DNA of 64,000 nt from Blasia pusilla (Eukaryota; Marchantiophyta; Marchantiopsida; Blasiales), in the NCBI GenBank assembly GCA_050084515.1, contig CM114271.1:59706001-59770000 (forward strand), read 5' to 3'. The translations under genes and the position numbers were made by a program. The notes beneath the pieces were generated by a model. The model saw only the letters and a program-made list of their open reading frames with translations. It ran no database searches and was not told the DNA's origin. This document shows positions 35,801-47,344 of this stretch, one piece after another. Position 1 is the first letter of the stretch, and each line of letters opens with the position of its first letter.

Positions 35801-36370
35801 AATATGGGATTCCCGTAATGGAGATGGATTGCAACCTAAAACAGTGGCATATATCTCGGAGCAACCCAGGCGTGGAGCACTGCGCAGGCAGGATCTCGAT
35901 GGCATTAGGAGAGCATGCGGCACTTTCCTAAATAAGAACGTGCAAGGACTGGGCGACCTCTACTTGGGTTTTGGGGACTCAAAACCTTTGATCGTTCACA
36001 AGGATCGGGATCAATTAAAGTACTTCTTCTGCCCAAATGAATCTTGCGCTTTCGGAAGTCTTATCCGCCGCCATTGGAGCTCACGGAATACCCCACGATT
36101 TGGCCCATCGCCGCAGGCACGGACTGCACTCAAGACGAAGTGGACAATCTTACAAGTGCCGGTTTCAGACTCGTAGACGGGGGAAGTTTGGAGCATGTTC
36201 GCATTACAGAGACCTTCGCATTTTGTATTCAACCCAAGATTGATGTCAACATGTACCCGGAGAAGGTGGATGATCTCAATCCATTATTTCTGTTTGAGTC
36301 TAGAAATGGGGTGAAGAGAAACAGAATGTGCAGGCCAACGGTGGAGAGAGCAAAGCAAAATGATCTTTGA
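32862..36370 (+). pseudogene. MULE-like DDE transposase of element B
   Basis: The frames are 32918-33766, 33529-33855, 33585-34274, 34252-about 34750, 35201-35601, 35733-36176 and 36044-36370. The order matches element A: DRKVWNLLPL and YRVYGLPLNS at the start; the zinc region RRQCVGALEC, ACPY, HRCSHC and HVGSHTHPVTD; then YEWVSFDIC (Asp near 34221), VYDHVEKGLKTIFVCEVKAED and GFMADNAQ (Asp near 34420), followed by WWTVRMRQWGNFM. An intron with palindromes (34860-35135) precedes the C-terminal part with HIFLTKGITKG and DQLKYFFCPNESCAF. Frameshifts near 33840 and 34240 inactivate it. In B, GAG remains where A has TAG. Confidence 0.65.
34860..35135. repeat. palindromic 27-bp repeats in the transposase intron (element B)
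   Basis: Six copies start near 34862, 34894, 34948, 35003, 35050 and 35103. The stretch between them (AGTCGTTCATGGGATGCCTC) is itself duplicated, at about 34976 and 35080. Confidence 0.88.
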
Positions 36371-36579
36371 GGATGCAAAATGAGGTTTTAGATTGTACTT
36401 TTATTTTTCTCTCAACCTTCATTTCGAGCTTGAACTCTATTCAGCCCCGGGAAAATGACAGATTTTTTCCACACCTTGGATAGAAAAAGTGATTGGTTCC
36501 ACACTTATGATTCCATTGATTTTTCAGTTTTCTAAATTTTGTGCAATTTGCAACTCGTCGGACTCAGAGGGGGTTGCCA

Positions 36580-36794
36580 AAATATGGAAGAGGAAAAAAA
36601 AAAAAACGTGGGGATCTGCTTAATATATGAACAAAAAGTGCAAAAAATTTCAAACAAAAATTTTCCTCTCTTCAACCCAACGGAAACTCTCTTCAAAAAA
36701 AAGTATCTATTTCGGTTGACACTAGTTTCCTCTCTCCTCTCTCCTCTCTTCCTCTCTCCTCTCTTCCTCTCTTCCTCTCCTCTTAGCGCTCCTC
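36580..36794 (-). repeat. right terminal inverted repeat region of element B
   Basis: Read inward on the minus strand it begins GAGGAGCGCTAAGAGGAGAG, then purine repeats, CAACCGAAATAGATAC, GAGTTTCCGTTGGGTTG and TTTTTTGCAC. It matches 10766-10960 and 23261-23416. Confidence 0.75.
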
Positions 36795-36804
36795 TCTGTG
36801 ACAA
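36795..36804. repeat. target-site duplication of element B, right copy
   Basis: TCTGTGACAA is identical to 25068-25077 and directly follows the right terminus. Confidence 0.85.
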
Positions 36805-37889
36805 TAGTCACACTGGTACTGTGGTGGGGCCATCCTCTGTGAATCTAGAGCAATCGGAGGTGCTCGTGGTCCTCTCCCATGCTGTGGGCAGTCTCTCTGC
36901 CTATGGGCCCCTCCACACATCCAACAAGACAACATTGGTCCCTGTTGGGCAACATATGTAGGTACGGGTTGTTGCCTCATAGGCTCACGGTACCCGGCCT
37001 GCTCTCTGGGCACACTGGCCCTCTCCCATGGCACTTGTGGGGTCACCGTCGCTCGTGGACCCATCGACTCTCGAGAAAATCTAGCGGTCACTACCTGCTC
37101 CTCACTCATGTTGAGCTCAATACGCTCAGACAACTCAAAGACCACCTTCAATGTGGGCTTCGCTGTGTGAATCAGCACTGCATCTCGGACTCTCCTCCAT
37201 AGTTCTCGGTCCAGAACCTCATACTAATATTGGACTCAATGCGCCTCAGTCACCCCATACGTAGCAATGATCAGCCTCCTCATGCCCATGAATGCCTCTC
37301 TCAGACTCTCACCCGATCGTCGCTAAAAATCCTGTAGACTCTTCAACCTGTCCGTGTGTACGCCTTGGTAGCTCTTCCCCAACTGTCGGAAGAACTCCAC
37401 TGTGGGACTGAAGCTGGGTGGCCCTCTACAACCAAAGGTCTCTGCCATATCGCATGTCTCACTACCCTCCTCTCCATCTAGTCTCCAGGCTGTGTGATGG
37501 CGTGGGTCTCTCTCCTCTCACGATCCCATCATATGCCTCGTGACCACTAGTGGACACATACCCTGGAGCCCAATACATCCTCCAGGCATCGATCTCTACT
37601 GAATATAGTGATCAAAACTCCATGTAGTCATCCATCGGAGGACCCTCAAGTGCTAAAACGACCCCTTCTATGCCATAAAAGGGTTGAACCGTGTCGGGGT
37701 CCGTACCTCCTGGAAGTCGCACCACGTGTCAAACTCTTGGATAAAATCATCTAAGTCAATGGTGCCCACTGCACCCAAGAAACGACGCATGCCCCAATGG
37801 CCCATGTCGTCCATCTCCTGCCAAGTGATACTGCCTCCATCTGCGATCTCCTCACCAGACCCGGTGTCCAATGATGATGATCTAGCCAC
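36805..37889 (-). pseudogene. gag N-terminal and zinc-knuckle part of G1
   Basis: The upstream frame (37889-37668) reads GTIDLDDFIQEFDTWCDFQ and RFNPFMA, the start of a retrotransposon capsid domain. After frameshifts, 37178-36805 contains LKVVFELSERIE and the first zinc knuckle CWMCGGAHRQRDC, then QYQCDYCHR, where element B interrupts the second knuckle. The protein would package element RNA. Further capsid pieces between the frames are in other phases. Confidence 0.75.
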
Positions 37890-39195
37890 GGATGGATGTC
37901 GAGGTAGCTCCTCACTCGTAAACCCTCGGTATCTCAGTCCACTTGTGTCATACCACTACTACTACTCGCACTACCCCGTTCTTCCGAACCCTGGAAGAAC
38001 GCCGTGATGACAACCCTATCTCACCCACTCAAGCACTCAGACTCACCAAGAGTCTCCCACACTCCTCACTAGCTCACTTATGCTAAAATCAATCCCGTGA
38101 TGACACACCCGGCCTCATGCACACTCAACACTCGGGTTCACCATGAGCCCCCCAACTGACTCACCTAACCTAGCAACACTCTCGGGTCATACATGCGACC
38201 CCTATGCGGCAACCGCCGTATATCCACCAACATGCTACACATGAAAAGAGTCTACTCTCGTCACCATCACTGCACCCACCTAGCACCAGCTACTACCCGA
38301 TACCCAGCACTCTCAATCACACACAAAAAGTGCGGGAAAAGGGACTCGAATGGGTAACCTGATCACGCCCTCCAACCTACGCACCGTCAACACTCACTCC
38401 TCCATGTGGTGCGGCAACCTCTGCAACACAACACTCTCCTTGACCAACACGTCGAGCCTCCCATCAGTAGATACAGACGACCCGTCAGCATCTGCATGTA
38501 TCTCCAACACTACCACTCTGTCGAAACACTCTCCAGCAAAACACTCGCAAATCCCAATCACGCCCGAAAAATATTGTATTCGGAAAAATTTGTCCGCCAA
38601 CCCCCAGACGTGCCTCGCAACCTCAACTCAACCCCGTCCGCACTCAACCATGTCAAACCATTTATCACGTCACCCGTGCCTCTACCACATCGACCTTGCC
38701 TGACTACGCCCGTCTGACTAACCACGTCCGGTGTGTACCACATTTGGACGTCGCCAACCATGGCGCTCCCAACCACGTCATGGGGGGGGCCAAAATGGCC
38801 CGCACCCCTATGGGGCATAAATGCAGGAGGGGGGGACCCTCCCGCGGGGGGGTTCGCCTCTGGTCGCCTCCGCGATCTAAATCTAGCCTCCGACCTAAGC
38901 CGCCTCTATGACTCGGCCCCTCCGCCTCCACGATCTTTCCTTCTTGCTTTTTCCTGACACACCCGCTTGCGTATACTCGACGCCACACCGTACGCTACAC
39001 CCGGCTGCTGTCCCCCGTCAATCCGCACCAGAAAAATCTGAGAAAAATAGGCAGCGCTTCCGCCCACGACCTTCCGCATGGAAAAAATGACAAACACAAC
39101 GCCAACCTGTATCTCCACGGACTTCCCACCAAGGCAACTCGCTTGCCTACCTGAAAACAACAAATTCCCACCAGCCCCTTGACATCTTTCTCATG
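37890..39195 (-). other. G1 leader between 5' LTR and gag
   Basis: No gene was recognised. The stretch is C-rich on the plus strand, with G-runs at about 38780-38850. The LTR end (about 140 bases ending GCGCACGACA) and a clear primer-binding site are missing here, so the leader is rearranged. Confidence 0.5.
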
Positions 39196-39675
39196 GAAAA
39201 ATAAAGAGTAGTAAAAACGGCACACCCGGCCTAAAACTCCACTCCTCAATCTACATCGGCATATCGAGCCTTGTCCACCCTGCGCTATCAAGGAATCCGG
39301 ACGCTAGCACCCTAGTCCTATCTCACACACATACAAGAGAGGTGCTTCAACAGCCCAACATGAGACAGATGGCTTAGGACAGCCATCTTCCTCTCTTATA
39401 TAGGGTTGGAAAGAGCCAAAAGGCTCTTCCCCTAAAAATAGTTGTCCCCTTGGTAACCTACGCGCACAGGTTACCAGGGGCGAGTGACCTGGTCAACAAG
39501 TCACCCGGCTGTGAAAGACCTCAATTGGAAAGTTGTCGGAAACAACGTTCCTTACACAATGGACCTATCCTCAACCTCATCCGACACTGTGGGACAAAGT
39601 TACACTCAAGATAGTCCGTTGGCTCCTACACCCTATCCACGATAGATCTCGACCTATCGACTACTCAGATGTCAC
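39196..39675 (-). repeat. 5' LTR of G1 (3'-truncated)
   Basis: It matches 18655-19134 from GTGACATC through AGAGCCTTTTGGCTCTT and CTCTTATATAG to ACTCTTTATTTTT, then diverges. The last 140 bases of the LTR are absent. Confidence 0.75.
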
Positions 39676-39722
39676 ATCATTTCTAAATCACCTTTCTTTT
39701 TGTATTTCGGTTAAAGACAAGA

Positions 39723-41970
39723 TGGAGTTGCCACCTCATGAAGACCGTAGCCCTCACAAAAATCAGGACGACGGAAGAGGGGAAGAACGCCTTGATACAC
39801 CGACACCAAAAATCCCTCCAAAGGTGAACAAGAAGAAGGTCTTGCAATTCATCACACAAGATGAATTGAAGGAGCACTTGGATAGCGCCATTGACCCATA
39901 AGTTTTGAAAGGAGAGTTCAAGAAGTCGCAGCTCAAGTGGCCAGAGCATGCGAGATTGGAGAATTTGCAAGGAAAGTGTAAGAGAATGACTAGACAAAGG
40001 ATTAGGCTTTATTCAATGGCGTCCGAAAGTACGAAGACCTCCCCAAAAGGAAGATGAAGTTAGTGAGCAAGGTATTTGTTCAGCTCAAAGTCGCGGAGTT
40101 GATAAAGGATATGGAGGTCTAGTATGGCGATGTGGATGAGGGATCTTCGAGAAGAGATAAGAGACCAAGAGACCAAGAGAAGAAGACACTAGAACTCCAC
40201 GGCAACACTTTAAACAAGCAAGAGTGGAAGCTTCATCACCACAAGCGTCGTCACGCCATTATCAGCAAGGTGGATTGTCAAGGAGCCTAAGAGCTATACT
40301 ATCTTCCTTGAATGGTCAAAGAAGAAATCCTCGTGCTCAAGAATATATACAAGATGAGAGTGGAGATGAAGGGCGAGTACAGATAGGGGCGGAGGATAGA
40401 CGAGATGGTTTGAATGACCTCTATGTAGGTTGTAATACAAGCTTTGATGAGCCCGAGGAGAGTTCTGATCGCCCTATACATAACGGCGCTCCTCCCCAAA
40501 CCTTTTGTGGGAAGAGTGCTTCAAATGATAGCGACATAATGTCTCGTCTATCACAATTGGAGAGTTAATAAAAAATTCCCGATGCAATTTTGATTTGGCC
40601 ACGGAATTCAACGTTTTGAAGGGGAAGTATGAACAACTATCTAAGGAGCACATCAGATTGAAGAAAGAGATGGAGAGGCTTTTGAATGAATCTATTGCTA
40701 GAGATGACCTCCATAGAAGGCAAAGAGTTGTAATGGTTGACCACACAGAGCAGTGGAGGAGAGCATACGAGAACATGATGGCAAGACAACAAGAAGAGAT
40801 GGATGAGTTGTTGCGATGAAGAGCAAGAGGTAACGTGGGAGAAATCACCCCTGTGACAACCCTACTTGAGGGTTGTCTCGTGAAGGAGGTTGATATGATC
40901 TTATTTCAACCTATCAAGCAGTTGTGGCCTCCAGCTCTACGCGCAGCATGGGACAATGTCGTAGATCCAAACACTGCAAACTATGCCTCTATGATGTTGG
41001 AACCAACGCTACTTAATCCGAACACACAAGTGCAAGATCTTCCGGATTGGATGAAGGCAGTCGCAGTATGTGAAGGAGGGGCCCTCACGCCAAACAACTA
41101 GCCCAAATGCATGATCTGCTTCAACCCCATTGTTGCAGAAGGTTACTGCGTGACAAGCAAATGTAAAGCTTGTTATTGGTATCCATATTGTCTTCAAAAG
41201 GCCATGCTACTATCTCACAAGTGTCCAACTTGTAGACAAGCTTGGTTAGGAAGACTCTATCACCTTTTTGGCATATCTTTCCGCGCTCTTGATGGCAATG
41301 CACCACCCACTTATCGCAAATTAAGCCAAGAGCAAGAAAATTTCACTTTCATTTTGGGACATTGTAGCCCCCAATCGAACTATAACGCCGAAGTGAACAT
41401 AGACGGGGTGGTTCAAGCAGAAATCCCTCGCGAATGGAGGATTGATTGGGCAATGCGAGCGTGGTTGGTCCGCTTCATTGACATGTAGGATCGAGGAGCG
41501 CTCATCCACTTAATAGCCATTGATCTCCAAAATCGAGAGGCGGAAAACTTCTTCTTTGCTCAAGGGTTGAATTCACAAGAAGTTCGAGACTCCCCAACAC
41601 AACTCGACAACTTTGCTAAACCATCATCAAAATCCATTGATGGATGAGCTTGTTTTGAGGAGACTCGAATTTATCTTGTCACCTTTATTATGGCAAGATA
41701 TTCCTCAAAGGACTGAAGGCGGATATCCTTGAACATACTATTACCCTCGTCGAATGCATGAGGAACTCTTTGGATTCTTCGAGAGAGTGGGAGATGTTTC
41801 TAACACAGCCAACACAAGAAACTGATGATGGTGAAGCTGATGTCGAGTTGGAAAGGACTTTTCCTCATAGAGGTGGGACGCACATGACTAGAGCTAGGGG
41901 AAGAGGAGGAAGAAATGGTGAGACGTCGGCATTGGTGTTACATAAATCAGATGATGAATCAGATTAGATA
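39723..41970 (+). pseudogene. unrecognised gene remnant with coiled coil and RING-like zinc finger
   Basis: Plus-strand frames run in order. 39723-39901 starts MELPPHEDRSPHKNQDD and continues past a TAA with WPEHARLENLQGKCKRM. 40224-40568 is charged. 40595-40819 is a coiled coil (EHIRLKKEMERL...WRRAYENMMARQQEEMDELL). 40835-41101 ends LPDWMKAVAVCEGG. 41102-41488 has KCMICFNPI, CKACYWYPYC and HKCPTCRQAW, a RING-type layout with Tyr where His is usual. 41758-41967 is Arg/Gly-rich with an acidic end. They look like one protein broken by stops. I do not recognise the family; a transposon accessory protein or a decayed host gene are both possible. Confidence 0.45.
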
Positions 41971-41989
41971 GAATAAGTTGATATTTATA

Positions 41990-42785
41990 TCTTTGTAATG
42001 TACATAAGTATTAGGTTCTTCTCAATCCAAATGTTTTGTGGGGTACTCCTCATTTGTTGAAAAAAAATTCAAAATATTCCACTAAGAAAACTTGTGAATG
42101 TGAGCAGATCACGAATATTGTCCATGAAGTGAGTTCATGAAATGGATGAAATTTTTCTCTTGGGTTATAAATCCTTGAATAAGGTGGAAGATACCATAAT
42201 TAAATGATTTTTTTGATATAAATTTTATTTATTTTTTTACTAACTCCTTAAAATTTACTAACTCATCAAAATAAGCGATTTTCTTTTATTTATTGAAAGA
42301 TGGCGATTGGAAAAGGGACGAGTTTTTTTTCCAAAATTAATGAAGGAAAATATATGTTTGAATTGAATTGTAAAGGAAAATAATGTACGAATTTTGTTAA
42401 GTGATCAATAGTGCATGGGGTAGAACTTGAAAGAGACTTGGGTGGAATAGAAAACCAAATTTACTTATTAATTAATTTTATTTAATACTATAAAAGGTGA
42501 ATATAAATATTACTAAATTTTTACAGATTTAAAAATACTGGATAAATAAATTCAGAGGTGACTTGATTCATATGTTATGGAAAGGAAAATTGAATTTTAA
42601 TGGAGAATGAATAGATTTGGTTTGAATTTTATCGAAATATGAATTTATTGTAGGGAGTAGGATATCATTCATATTTGATTGCAAGAGTGTAATTACTTAC
42701 AAGAGTGAAATGTAATAACTCTTCTAACATTCTATAGAATAGTGCGGATGCTCCCCAAGTAACATCTATCACTCACGAAAAGTCT
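41990..42785. other. AT-rich DNA without recognisable genes
   Basis: High AT content with frequent stops on both strands; it leads into the satellite. Confidence 0.5.
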
Positions 42786-45700
42786 TATCCCAAATTAAGT
42801 TTAAAATGACCTTTTGGACCCGAAGGAGATAACCTTGAATGAAAAAAAATGTCTTTAACCGGACATCTTATCTAGCGTTTTCATCTTGAGCTAAAATTTA
42901 GCCCACGTGGTATCCAAGGTGCATCTAGCACTCTTGCCAAGTTTAAAGCAAAATGGAGTTGGGACCACAAGCTCAAAAAGTGGCAAGTCCATTTTGGACG
43001 TGAACCATCAGACCTTCTATCAAAATAAGGTTTTTTTATTTTTCATCTTGTCCAACTTCCATATTTTGAACTAAAATTTGTCCCATGTGTTCCTCTAAGT
43101 GCATGTTAAACTCCAGTAAAGTTTCATGCAAAATGGAGATGTGAGAAAAAGCCAAAATATTACTAACTCTTTTTTGGACGAACCATCAAACCTTCTATGA
43201 AAAAATGGTTTTTTCATTTCTCATCTTGTCCAACTTTGTCATTTTGAACTGAAATTTCGCCAACATGGTTGCCAAGGTGCATCTAGCACTATTGTCAAGT
43301 TTTAGGCAAAATTAAGTTGTGAGCAAAAGCTCAAAAATTACTAACTCCTTTTTGGACCCAAACCATTAAACCTTGAATGAAAAGAAGGTCTTCTGATTTT
43401 TCACCTTCTCCACCCTTCTCATCTTGAAATGAAATTTGGCCCACTTGGTCTCCAAGGTGCATCTAGAAATCTTGACAATTTTCACGCAAAATGGAGATGT
43501 GAGCAATAGCTCAAAAATTGCTAACTTCTTTTCGGACCCGAACCATTAAACCTTGAATGAAAAGAAGGTCTTATGATTTTTCACCTTATCCACCTTTCTC
43601 AACTTGAGGTTAAATTTGTCCCACATGATCTCCAAGGTCCATCAAGAAGTCTTGCCAATTTTCAAGTAAAATGGAGTTGGGACCACAAGCTCAAAATTTG
43701 GCAAGTCCTTTTTGGACCCGAACCATCAGACCTTCTATCAAAATAAGGTTTTTTCATTTTTTATCTTGTCCAAATTTGTCACCTTAAGGTGAAATTTGGC
43801 CCACATGGTTTCCAAGGTGCATCTAGCAGTATCTTTCCAATTTTCATGCAAAATGGAGTTGGGACCACAAGCTCTAAATTTGGCAAGTCCTTTTTGGACC
43901 CGAACCATCAGATCTATTATCAAAATAAGGTTTTTTCATTTTTCATCTTGTCCAAATTTTTCATCTTGAGCTGAAATTTTTCCCAAATAGTCCCCAAGGT
44001 GCATGTTACACTCTTGCCAAGTTTCAATGAAAATGGAGTCGTGAGAAAAAGCTCAAAAATTACTACCTCATTTTTTGACCCGAACCATTAAACCTTGAAT
44101 GAAAAGAAGATCTTATGATTTTTCACCTTGTCCACCTTCCTCATCTTCAAGTGACATTTGGCCCACATGATCTCCAACATGCATCTAGAAGACTTGCCAA
44201 TTTTCAAGCAAAATGGAGTTGAAACCACAAGCTCAAAATTTGGCAAGTCCTTTTTGGACTCGAACCATAAGACCTTCTATCAAAATAAGGTTTTTTCATT
44301 TTTCATCTTGTCCACCTTTGTCATCTTGAGCTGAAATTTGGCCCACATAGTCCCCAAAGTTCCTGCTACACTCTTGCCAAGTTTCATTGAAAATGGAGTA
44401 GTGAGAAAAAGTTCAAAAAATTACTACCTCTTTCTTTGACCCGAACCATTAAACCTTGAATGAAAAGAAGGTCTTTTTTTTACCTTGTCCAATTTTCTCA
44501 TCTTAAGCTTAAATTTGGCCCAAATGGACTTGCCAAATTTTTTTTGCAAAATGGAGTTATGAGCAAAAGCTCAAAAATTACTAACTTCAAAATATCAAAG
44601 CTGAAATTTGGCCCAAATGGACTTGTCAAAAGGACTTGCCAAATTTTGAAGTTAGTATGATGGTTCGGGTCCTTTTTGGACCCAAACCCTCATACCTTCT
44701 ATCAAAATAACGTTTTTTAATTTTTCATCTTGTCCAACTTTGTCATCTAGAGCTTAAATTTTGCTTACATGGTCCCCAAGGTGCATTTACCACTCCTCCT
44801 AAGTTTCAAGAAAAATGGAGTTCTGAGCAAAAGCTCAAAAATTACTAACTCCTTTTTGGACCCGAACCAAATGACCTTCTATGAAAAATTGTTTTTTTAA
44901 TTTTTCATCTAGTCCAACTTTGTCATCTTGAGCTGCAATTGGTCTAACATGGTCCCCAAGGTGCATCTAGCATTCTTGCCAAGTTTCAAGCAAAATGAAG
45001 TTGTGAGCAAAAGCTCAAAAATTTCTAACTCATTTTTGGACCCGGACCATTAGATCTTCTACCAAAATAAGATTTCTTCATTTTTCATCTTGTCCAACTT
45101 TTTTATCTTGAGCTGAAATTTGGAAAAAATGGTCCCCAAGGTGCATGTAGTACTCTTGCCAAGTTTCACGTAAAATGAAGTTACGATCAAAAGCTCAAAA
45201 TTTTCTAACTCCTTTTTGGACCCAAACCATAAGACCTTCTACCAAAATAAGGTTTTTTTATTTTTCATCTTGAGCTAAAATTTGGCCAACATGGTCCCTA
45301 AGCTGACCCTAGCACTCTTGCCAAGTTTCAGGAAAAATGAAGTTGTGAGCAAAAGCTCAAAAATTATTAACTCCTTTTTGGACCCGAACCATCACACCTT
45401 TTATGAAAAAATGGTTTTTTTTTTTTTCATCTCGTCCAATTTTATCATCTAGAGCTAAAATTTAACCAACATGGTCCCCAAGGTGCATCTAGCACTCTTA
45501 CCAAGTTTCAAGCAAAATAAATTTTTGAGAAAAAGCTCAACAATTACTAACTCCTTTTTGGACCCAAACCCAGACCTTCTATCAAAATAAGATTTTTTCA
45601 TTTTTCATCGTGTCCAACTTTGTCATCTAGAGCTGAAATTAGGTTAGCATGGTGCCCAAGGTGACCCCAACACTCTTGCCAAGTTTCAAGTAAAATAGAG

Positions 45701-47115
45701 TTGTGAGCAAAATCTCAAAAATTACTAATTGCTTTTTGGACCCTAACCATAAGACTTTCTACCAAAATAAGGTTTTTCCATTTTTCATCATGTCCAAATT
45801 TTTCATCTTGAGTTGAAATTTGGCCAACATGGTCCCCAAGGTGACCCTAGCACTCTTGGCAAGTTTCAAGAAAAAGGGGTTGTGAGCAAAAGCTAAAAAT
45901 TTACTAACTCGTTTTTGGACCCGAATCATTAGACCTTCTACCAAAATAAGGTTTTTCCATTTTTTTTATCTTGTCCAACTTTTTCATCTTGAGCTGAAAT
46001 TTGGCCCACGTGGTCCCCAAGGTGAATGTTACACTCTAGCCAAGTTTTAGTCAAAATGGAGTTGTGAGAAAAAGGAAAAAAAATTAGTTACTCCTTTTTG
46101 GACCCCGGAACATCAGACCTTCTATCAAAATAAGAATTTTTCATTTTTCATCTTGTCCAACTTTGTCATCTTGAGCTGAAATTTGGCCAATATGGTCTCT
46201 AAGATGCATCTAGCTCTCTTGCCAAGTTTCAGGTGAAATAAAGTTGTGAGCAAAAGCTCAAAAATTACTAACTCCTTTTTAGATCCAAACCATCAAACCT
46301 TCTATCAAAATAAGGTTTTTCCATTTTTCATCTTGTCCAACTTTTTCATCTTGAGGTCCAATTTGGCCAACATGGTCCCCAAGGTGTATCTAGCAATTTT
46401 GCCAAGTTTCACGTAAAAAAAAGTTGTGAGCAAAAGCTCAAAAATTTCTAACTTCTTTTTGGACCCGAACCATAAGACCTTCTACCAAAATAAGGTTTTT
46501 CGATTTTTCATCTTCAACTTAACTTTGGCCAACATGGTCCCTAAGGTGACCCCAACACTCTTGCCAAGTATGAGGAAAAATGGAGTTGTGAGAAAAAGCT
46601 CAAAAATTACTAACTTCTTTTTGGACGCGAACCATCAGACCTTCTATCAAAATAAGGTTTTCTCATTTTTCATCTTGTCCAACTTTGTCATCTAGAGCTA
46701 AAATTTGGCCAACATGGTCCCCAAGATGATCCAACACTCTTGCCAAGTTTCAAGAAAATGGAGTTGTGAGCAAAAGCTCAAAAATTACTTACTCCTTTTT
46801 GGACCCAAACCATGAGACCTTCTATCAAAATAAGGTTTTTTTCATTTTTCATCTTGTCTAACTTTCCCATATTGAGCTGAAATTTTTTCTACATGGTTTC
46901 CAAGGTGCCTGTTCCACTCTTGCCAAGTTTCAACCAAAATGGAGTTGTGAGGAAAACCTCAAAAATATGTAAGTACCTCTTGGCCTCGAACCACTAAACC
47001 TTCAATGGAAATAAGGTTTTTTCATTTTTCCTCATGTCCAACTTTCCCAAGTTGCGTTTGTAGCACTCTTGCAAATTTTTGAGCAAAATGGAGTTGTGAC
47101 CATGAGCTCAAAATT
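42786..47115. repeat. satellite array, monomer about 180 bp, about 24 copies
   Basis: Each monomer holds the series GAGCAAAAGCTCAAAAATTA, CCTTTTTGGACCCGAACCAT, ACCTTCTATCAAAATAAGG, TTTTTCATCTTGTCCAACTT, GAGCTGAAATTTGGCC and CCAAGGTGCATCTAGCACTC. The 'AAGGTGCATCTAG' block recurs every 170-185 bp from about 42920 to 47060. Copies differ by point changes and small indels; one monomer near 44520 is partly deleted. The small frames inside it are artefacts. Confidence 0.93.
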
Positions 47116-47344
47116 CACACTTACCAATTTCACCTTCAATATAAAAATAAATGCTTTATTAGCGAGAATTATATAAAAAAGTAATGTCATAAAAATGACT
47201 TTCTTACAATAGTCAACACAAAACAAGTTTGCTTTAACCATCTACTAATCCGTCTCACTAAATTTTGTAATTACTCTTCTAGTCTAGGTCTATGGTTGGG
47301 TCCGCTGGATTAAGATGTAAGCGGTAATTTGGCGGCTCAATAGT

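Larger units (their letters stand above)
25078..36794. mobile_element. element B: 11.7-kb MULE-like transposon with ParB-methyltransferase and transposase genes
   Basis: It is bounded by a perfect 10-bp direct repeat (TCTGTGACAA) and by purine-rich terminal regions in inverted orientation. It is inserted in the gag zinc knuckle of G1. Contents from the left: left terminus, a fragment homologous to the 7.5-kb gene, a tandemly duplicated segment, the ParB-methyltransferase gene (minus strand, 26892-31452), a shared intergenic palindrome array, the transposase gene (plus strand) and right terminus. A 9-11-bp target duplication and the transposase type fit the Mutator-like superfamily. Both genes contain frameshifts. 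Confidence 0.85.
18516..39675 (-). mobile_element. G1: Ty3/gypsy retrotransposon with a DNA methyltransferase gene
   Basis: The element reads right to left: 5' LTR (truncated), leader, gag, protease, C5-methyltransferase, reverse transcriptase, RNase H, integrase remnant, polypurine tract and 3' LTR. A 5-bp direct repeat ATCAT flanks it at 18511-18515 and 39676-39680, allowing one base of uncertainty at the LTR edge. Without element B (25078-36794) it is about 9.4 kb. Later insertions are element B in gag, a terminus fragment in the methyltransferase gene and a copia LTR piece in integrase. Stops and frameshifts occur throughout. Confidence 0.75.
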
